64,000 bases of DNA from Phoenix dactylifera (Eukaryota; Streptophyta; Magnoliopsida; Arecales; Arecaceae), in assembly GCF_009389715.1 (NCBI RefSeq), contig NC_052399.1, positions 14,883,646-14,947,645 of the forward strand, read 5' to 3'. The notes beneath the pieces are model-generated. The model made no database searches. It worked only from the letters and a program-made list of their open reading frames with translations, and was not told the DNA's origin. The position numbers and the translations under genes were made by a program. This document shows positions 62,290-64,000 of this stretch, piece by piece; the first letter of the stretch is position 1; each line of letters starts with the position of its first letter.

Positions 62290-64000
62290 AAAAAAAAAAA
62301 GATGCAGCAAGAAAGACATTTTAAAGGAACAAGGTCGTATGTTTAATTTCAATGAACGAACAACAAATGGATTGCATAAAAACTGTATGCTAGATGCTTA
62401 TCTACAAGAATAAATATATGGCAATTAATTCTTTATGAAGTATTTTTTGTCACTTAATGCACTTGTTTGGAGTACTTACTTGGTCCAAATGATGGCTATC
62501 TCCAACATGTGAAAATTAGCTCTTTTTGAAAATCGGAACACAGTTTTAATTTTATAAATTTGGAAAGGTTTTGGCCTTTCATATGGATGAAACTATATAC
62601 AACTTCTTGAGATAGAGCGGGTATTATTCGTTTCTTAATATCCCAATTAGAGATAGGTCATATCATAAAAATGATTCCTATGCGTGTGTTGTATTTAATT
62701 AATGAGTAGTTAAAGATATGATGGCAAATAAAATGGTCCAACTGGCTAGTAGGCTATTAGGGTCGTCGAACCAACCATCTTTTTAATGAGCAAGTTGTGT
62801 TTCAGTTAGAAATTTGGCTCAAATATGGCTCGTTTAATTGCTAAACAAGGCAACCTAGGATAAGATAGACTTGCTTGTGCTCAATTAGATTAAACTTGGA
62901 ACAAAAGAGACTAGATATTTGATATATATTAATATATATCATATATAATTTAATTATTATTTATGAATAAAATTATTTTATATCATAAATTATCATCACA
63001 ATATAAAGAGTATTTTTAGCTCAAGGTATGAATGTAAAGATTTTTAAGGATTTTAGTTTTGCTTGAATTTCATAGATCATCAGCTGTTCAAGAGCAGCTC
63101 AAAATGGCTTAAATTCAAATACCGAGCTTGCGCTATGCTTCGCATGTTTGAACCTGGCTTGTTTCTGCCCCATTTAGCCAAAACAACTTTAGCATCATTT
63201 TTCACATGCCAAATGGAAACAGCTTAAAGGATGCAGGGCTCACTATTTGATGTTCCTTAGCAATCAAATCAGTCGCCCTATACAAAAAAAAAAGAAAAGA
63301 AAATAAAGATGCAGCAAGAAAGACATCTTAAAGGAACAAGACCGCATGTCTGATTTCAATGAATGAAGAACAAACGGATTGCATAAAAATTGTATACTAG
63401 ATGCTTATCTACAAGACTGAATATTTGGCAATTAATTCTTTTCTGAACTGCTTCGTTCTCGGCCTGGCTGGCACTTGTTTGGAGTACTTGCTTGGTGCGC
63501 ACTTGTTTGGAGTACTTGCTTGGTGCAAATGATGGTTATCTCCAACATGTGAAAATTAGCTCTTTCTGAAAAACGGAACACATCCATTTTAATTTTATAA
63601 ATTTTGGAAGGTTGTGGCCTTTTAGATGGATGAAACTATATGCAACTTCGTGAGATAGACCGGATATTATTCATTTCTTATTAGTCCTAACTAGAGATAG
63701 GTCGTATCATAAAAATAATTCCTATGTGTGTGCTGTATATAATTAATGAGTAGTTAAAGATATGATGGCAAATAAAATGGTCCAACTGGCTAATAGGGTC
63801 GCCGAATCAACCATCTTTTTAACGAGCAAGTTGTGTTTCAGTTGGAAATTTGGCTCAGATATAGCCCGTTTAATTGCTAAACAAAGCAACCTAAGATAAG
63901 ATAGACTTGCTTGTGCTCAATTAGATTAAACTTGGAACAAAAGAGACTAGATATTTGATATATATTAATATATATCATATATGATTTAATTATTATTTAT
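62290..64000. repeat. Second tandem direct duplication, ~1.0-kb unit (second copy runs off window)
   Basis: Copy A is about 62290-63296 and copy B about 63297-64000+. Both follow an A-rich tract and start GATGCAGCAAGAAAGACAT (62301 and 63308). They share the rest in order, down to ATATATTAATATATATCATA. Copy B has an extra ~29-bp tandem (gcacttgtttggagtacttgcttggt, 63471-63525). No gene in either copy. Confidence 0.9.

Overview
This is a plant nuclear window. The genes carry spliceosomal GT-AG introns, plastid-targeted products (Lhcb1, MSRB) and plant-only families (X8, AHL, RWP-RK, phytepsin), and they sit in AT-rich DNA full of LTR retrotransposon, TRIM and MITE remnants. Very GC-rich exons (AHL, Lhcb1, CHS-like exon 2) beside AT-rich intron-rich genes are typical of commelinid monocots. 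The repeat flavour makes a palm (Arecaceae) my best guess, but I cannot prove the species from sequence alone.

Layout: 439-2734 (-) is the 5' part of a phytepsin-type aspartic protease that runs off the left edge. 3291-13570 is gene-poor: a 95-bp AT microsatellite, a composite with TRIM LTRs in opposite orientation (6110-6837), and a probable ~3-kb solo LTR with an internal ~0.8-kb tandem duplication (7692-10679). 13611-14417 (+) is an intronless AHL DNA-binding protein and 15984-16784 (-) an intronless Lhcb1. 17727-22968 is a complete, apparently intact and very young Ty1/copia (Tork/Tnt1-like) element with near-identical 589/590-bp LTRs, PBS, PPT, a 1327-aa polyprotein and an AAAGG target duplication. 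24121-28119 (-) is a five-exon 1-Cys methionine sulfoxide reductase B. A 261-bp inverted copy of its intron 1/exon 2 junction lies about 770 bp beyond its stop codon. 33288-36082 (+) is a five-exon glutathionyl-hydroquinone reductase with a probable 5'UTR exon near 31385-31450. 39547-40637 (+) is a four-exon secreted X8/CBM43 protein. 45622-54977 (-) is a four-exon RWP-RK transcription factor with multi-kb introns. 55200-58440 is repeat-derived with two diverged minisatellites. 59171-60694 (+) is a two-exon type III polyketide synthase (CHS/STS family) with a good TATA box and MYB-type plus ACGT promoter elements. 60720-64000 consists of two successive large tandem duplications.

The genes do not form a pathway. 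Shared themes are plastid function (Lhcb1, MSRB1-type), redox/quinone detoxification (GS-HQR) and phenylpropanoid metabolism (CHS-like). Several coding exons were rebuilt by hand from splice signals, reading phase and family motifs, because they are too short to show as long ORFs. The most notable non-genic observations are the intact young copia element, the inverted MSRB segment, a family of about 135-bp-LTR TRIMs with at least five loci, and CHS residues 98, 131 and 161 that depart from the classical CHS sequence.
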